In this document: one piece after another, positions 52,979 through 54,281 of the stretch | How the letters are laid out: each line of letters begins with the position of its first letter | Position numbering within the stretch: the first letter of the stretch is position 1 | IMG/VR virus record: IMGVR_UViG_3300030294_000048 | Location: 1 to 54,281 of that record | DNA: 54,281 nucleotides | DNA from: a virus | Strand: one strand, 5' to 3' | The notes under the pieces: model-generated | The model's input: only the letters and a program-made list of their open reading frames with translations | Told to the model about the DNA's origin: nothing | Databases searched by the model: none | Position numbers and translations under genes: made by a program

Positions 52979-54196
52979 ATGAAAAAACGAATTTTAACAA
53001 TAGATGGTAATTATTTCGCTATGCGCGCATTGGGCACTTTAAATATTGGCGAAAAATCAAATAATCTTGAATCAATATTTGAAAAAGAATCATTTACAAA
53101 TCAATTAAATTCAGCATTAATAAATTTATATTTAGCTTTTGAACCATTTGTTGACAATATTGTTTTTTGTACAGATAATTATTCTTGGAGAAAAGATATT
53201 GAACCACATAAACCTTATTGGATTACAGATGATAGGCCAATAAAATATAAGGAAAATCGTAAAGAAAAGAAAGAATCTTCTTCAATTAATTATGATAATT
53301 TTTATGAACTTTACAGAGAATTTATTGGAACAATTAAAACAAAAATGATTGTTTTTGATATTAAAGGTCTTGAAGGTGATGATTTACTAATGTTGATTGC
53401 AAATAAATTAACAGATAATAAAGATATTGAAATAATTACTTTCTGTACTGATGGTGATTTGATGCAGATAGTTAAAAATAATTCATTATTGATGAGAAAT
53501 ATTCGTTCAACAGATGCTCCATTTGGAGAATTTGTCATTAATTATTCCAAATATTGTGAAATTTTTGAACAAGATGCAAAATCACAATTATTAGGTAATG
53601 GTTTATCATCAATTGATTCACAATTTTATCGTAGTTTATTTTCAATGTCATTATTTGGAAATCAAAAAGTTGAAAGATCATTACATAAAGGAATTAATAT
53701 AGCCACACCATTTAAAGTAGCATTATTGAAATCAATTTGTGGGGATAAAAAAGATAATTTATTTTCTGTTCTTGGATGGAAATCAACAACAGGTAATCTT
53801 GAATATAAAATTACTGAAAAACATATTATAAAAGCTTTAGATCGTCATCGTTATAAATTAACTGAACAAGTTTGTCAACAAATATTAATTGATAAAGAAT
53901 TATTGACAAATTTAATAATTACTTTAAAAGATATTTGTAAACAACCAGATGTTCCTTTAAAACAAATTGGTATACATTTGAAACATAATCTTCAAATGAA
54001 TGTTTTAAATAGATCAAATATACCTGTGAAATATGTTGATGAATTTGATATTATGTGGAATTCTTTTAAAGATGAAATTTTTAATAAAAATTTCAACATA
54101 TCACAATTTAAAGGAATGGATGTGAATAAAAAAGATTCAGCAACAAATATTTTACAACAATCAATTCCAGATTTAACAAGTATTTTATTAGGATAA
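52979..54196 (+). CDS. rnh: 5'-3' exonuclease / RNase H, T4 Rnh-like FEN nuclease
   Basis: The 405 residues (T4 RNase H has 305) show the FEN/PIN core in order: TIDGNYFAMRA with Asp9, FCTDNYSWRKDIEPHKPYW around Asp66, YKENRKEKK (substrate-binding 'YKxNR'), LEGDDLLMLIA with Asp134/135, and CTDGDLMQIV with Asp158/160. The C-terminal ~100 residues form a longer helix-hairpin region than in T4. It removes RNA primers and 5' flaps from lagging-strand fragments. In T4, rnh lies near 32, 33 and 59; here it is in the replication side with clamp loader and dNMP kinase. The family is sure; gene identity likely. Confidence 0.78.
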   Translation: MKKRILTIDGNYFAMRALGTLNIGEKSNNLESIFEKESFTNQLNSALINLYLAFEPFVDNIVFCTDNYSWRKDIEPHKPYWITDDRPIKYKENRKEKKESSSINYDNFYELYREFIGTIKTKMIVFDIKGLEGDDLLMLIANKLTDNKDIEIITFCTDGDLMQIVKNNSLLMRNIRSTDAPFGEFVINYSKYCEIFEQDAKSQLLGNGLSSIDSQFYRSLFSMSLFGNQKVERSLHKGINIATPFKVALLKSICGDKKDNLFSVLGWKSTTGNLEYKITEKHIIKALDRHRYKLTEQVCQQILIDKELLTNLIITLKDICKQPDVPLKQIGIHLKHNLQMNVLNRSNIPVKYVDEFDIMWNSFKDEIFNKNFNISQFKGMDVNKKDSATNILQQSIPDLTSILLG

Positions 54197-54231
54197 AACA
54201 ATTAAATTACATAAATATATAAATAAGAAAT

Positions 54232-54281
54232 ATGGAAAAAGAAAATATTGTTATTGATAATAATCCAAATATTAAAAAACT
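54232..54281 (+). CDS. Partial hypothetical protein at right edge
   Basis: An ATG 36 nt after the RNase H stop opens a frame (MEKENIVIDNNPNIKK) that continues past the window edge. A TATAAATA lies 6 nt before it (54218-54225), too close for a standard late promoter. Too short to assign. Confidence 0.5.
   Translation, partial: MEKENIVIDNNPNIKK

Noticed and set aside
1-54281. tRNA genes, CRISPR arrays, insertion sequences, integrase or attachment sites
   Set aside because: No cloverleaf-like GC-rich segments, no regularly spaced repeats, no transposase or recombinase motifs and no gap long enough for such genes were seen. A tRNA scan would be decisive.

Overview
The window is part of the genome of a large, very AT-rich (roughly three quarters A+T) contractile-tailed phage with T4-type architecture. 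It probably infects a member of the Bacteroidota. The T4-type assignment rests on recognisable counterparts of the sheath (gp18), tube (gp19), neck proteins (gp13, gp14), spike OB-fold (gp5), baseplate wedge proteins (gp25/gp6 type), ssDNA-binding protein (gp32), UvsW helicase, clamp loader (gp44), dNMP kinase (gp1) and RNase H. The host inference rests on FISUMP-family domains, which are typical of Bacteroidota, on A-rich translation leaders with almost no Shine-Dalgarno sequences, and on the base composition. No tRNA gene, CRISPR array, insertion sequence or integrase was seen, and no gap between genes exceeds about 130 bases.

Region 1 (1-30.6 kb, minus strand) is a tightly packed structural operon read right to left. 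In transcription order it holds a tube-like baseplate protein candidate, the spike OB-fold protein, a giant tail-protein-I-like protein carrying two rearranged FISUMP domains, a DUF6527-like protein, a RuvC-like nuclease, a group of small genes including three membrane proteins, the gp13-like neck protein, an acetyltransferase, three giant structural genes, a gp14-like neck protein fused to a lectin-like domain, a possible small terminase, the sheath, an unknown, the tube, an unknown, and a gp26-type tail assembly protein that appears to use a programmed +1 frameshift. Unknown structural genes follow to the left edge.

Region 2 (30.7-42.5 kb, plus strand) begins at a divergent promoter region. 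Two T4-late-type TATAAATA boxes there point outward, each exactly 18 nt from its start codon. The genes are an unknown virion protein, gp25-like and gp6-like wedge proteins, two long tail fibres (the second with a self-cleaving S74 chaperone domain), a FISUMP adhesin, and a lysis cassette of GH108 endolysin plus lipoprotein. The core baseplate genes are therefore split across the divergent promoter, so one late signal could switch on both halves.

Region 3 (42.5-54.3 kb, plus strand) is the DNA-metabolism side: gp32, UvsW, a gp15-like tail terminator candidate, membrane proteins, clamp loader, dNMP kinase and RNase H, with several unknowns. Four transcription units here are preceded by a shared AATAGGATATA-type element, a candidate early/middle promoter. 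Two strong hairpins with T-tracts separate units. Terminase large subunit, portal, major capsid protein, tape measure, polymerase and primase-helicase were not recognised and presumably lie outside.
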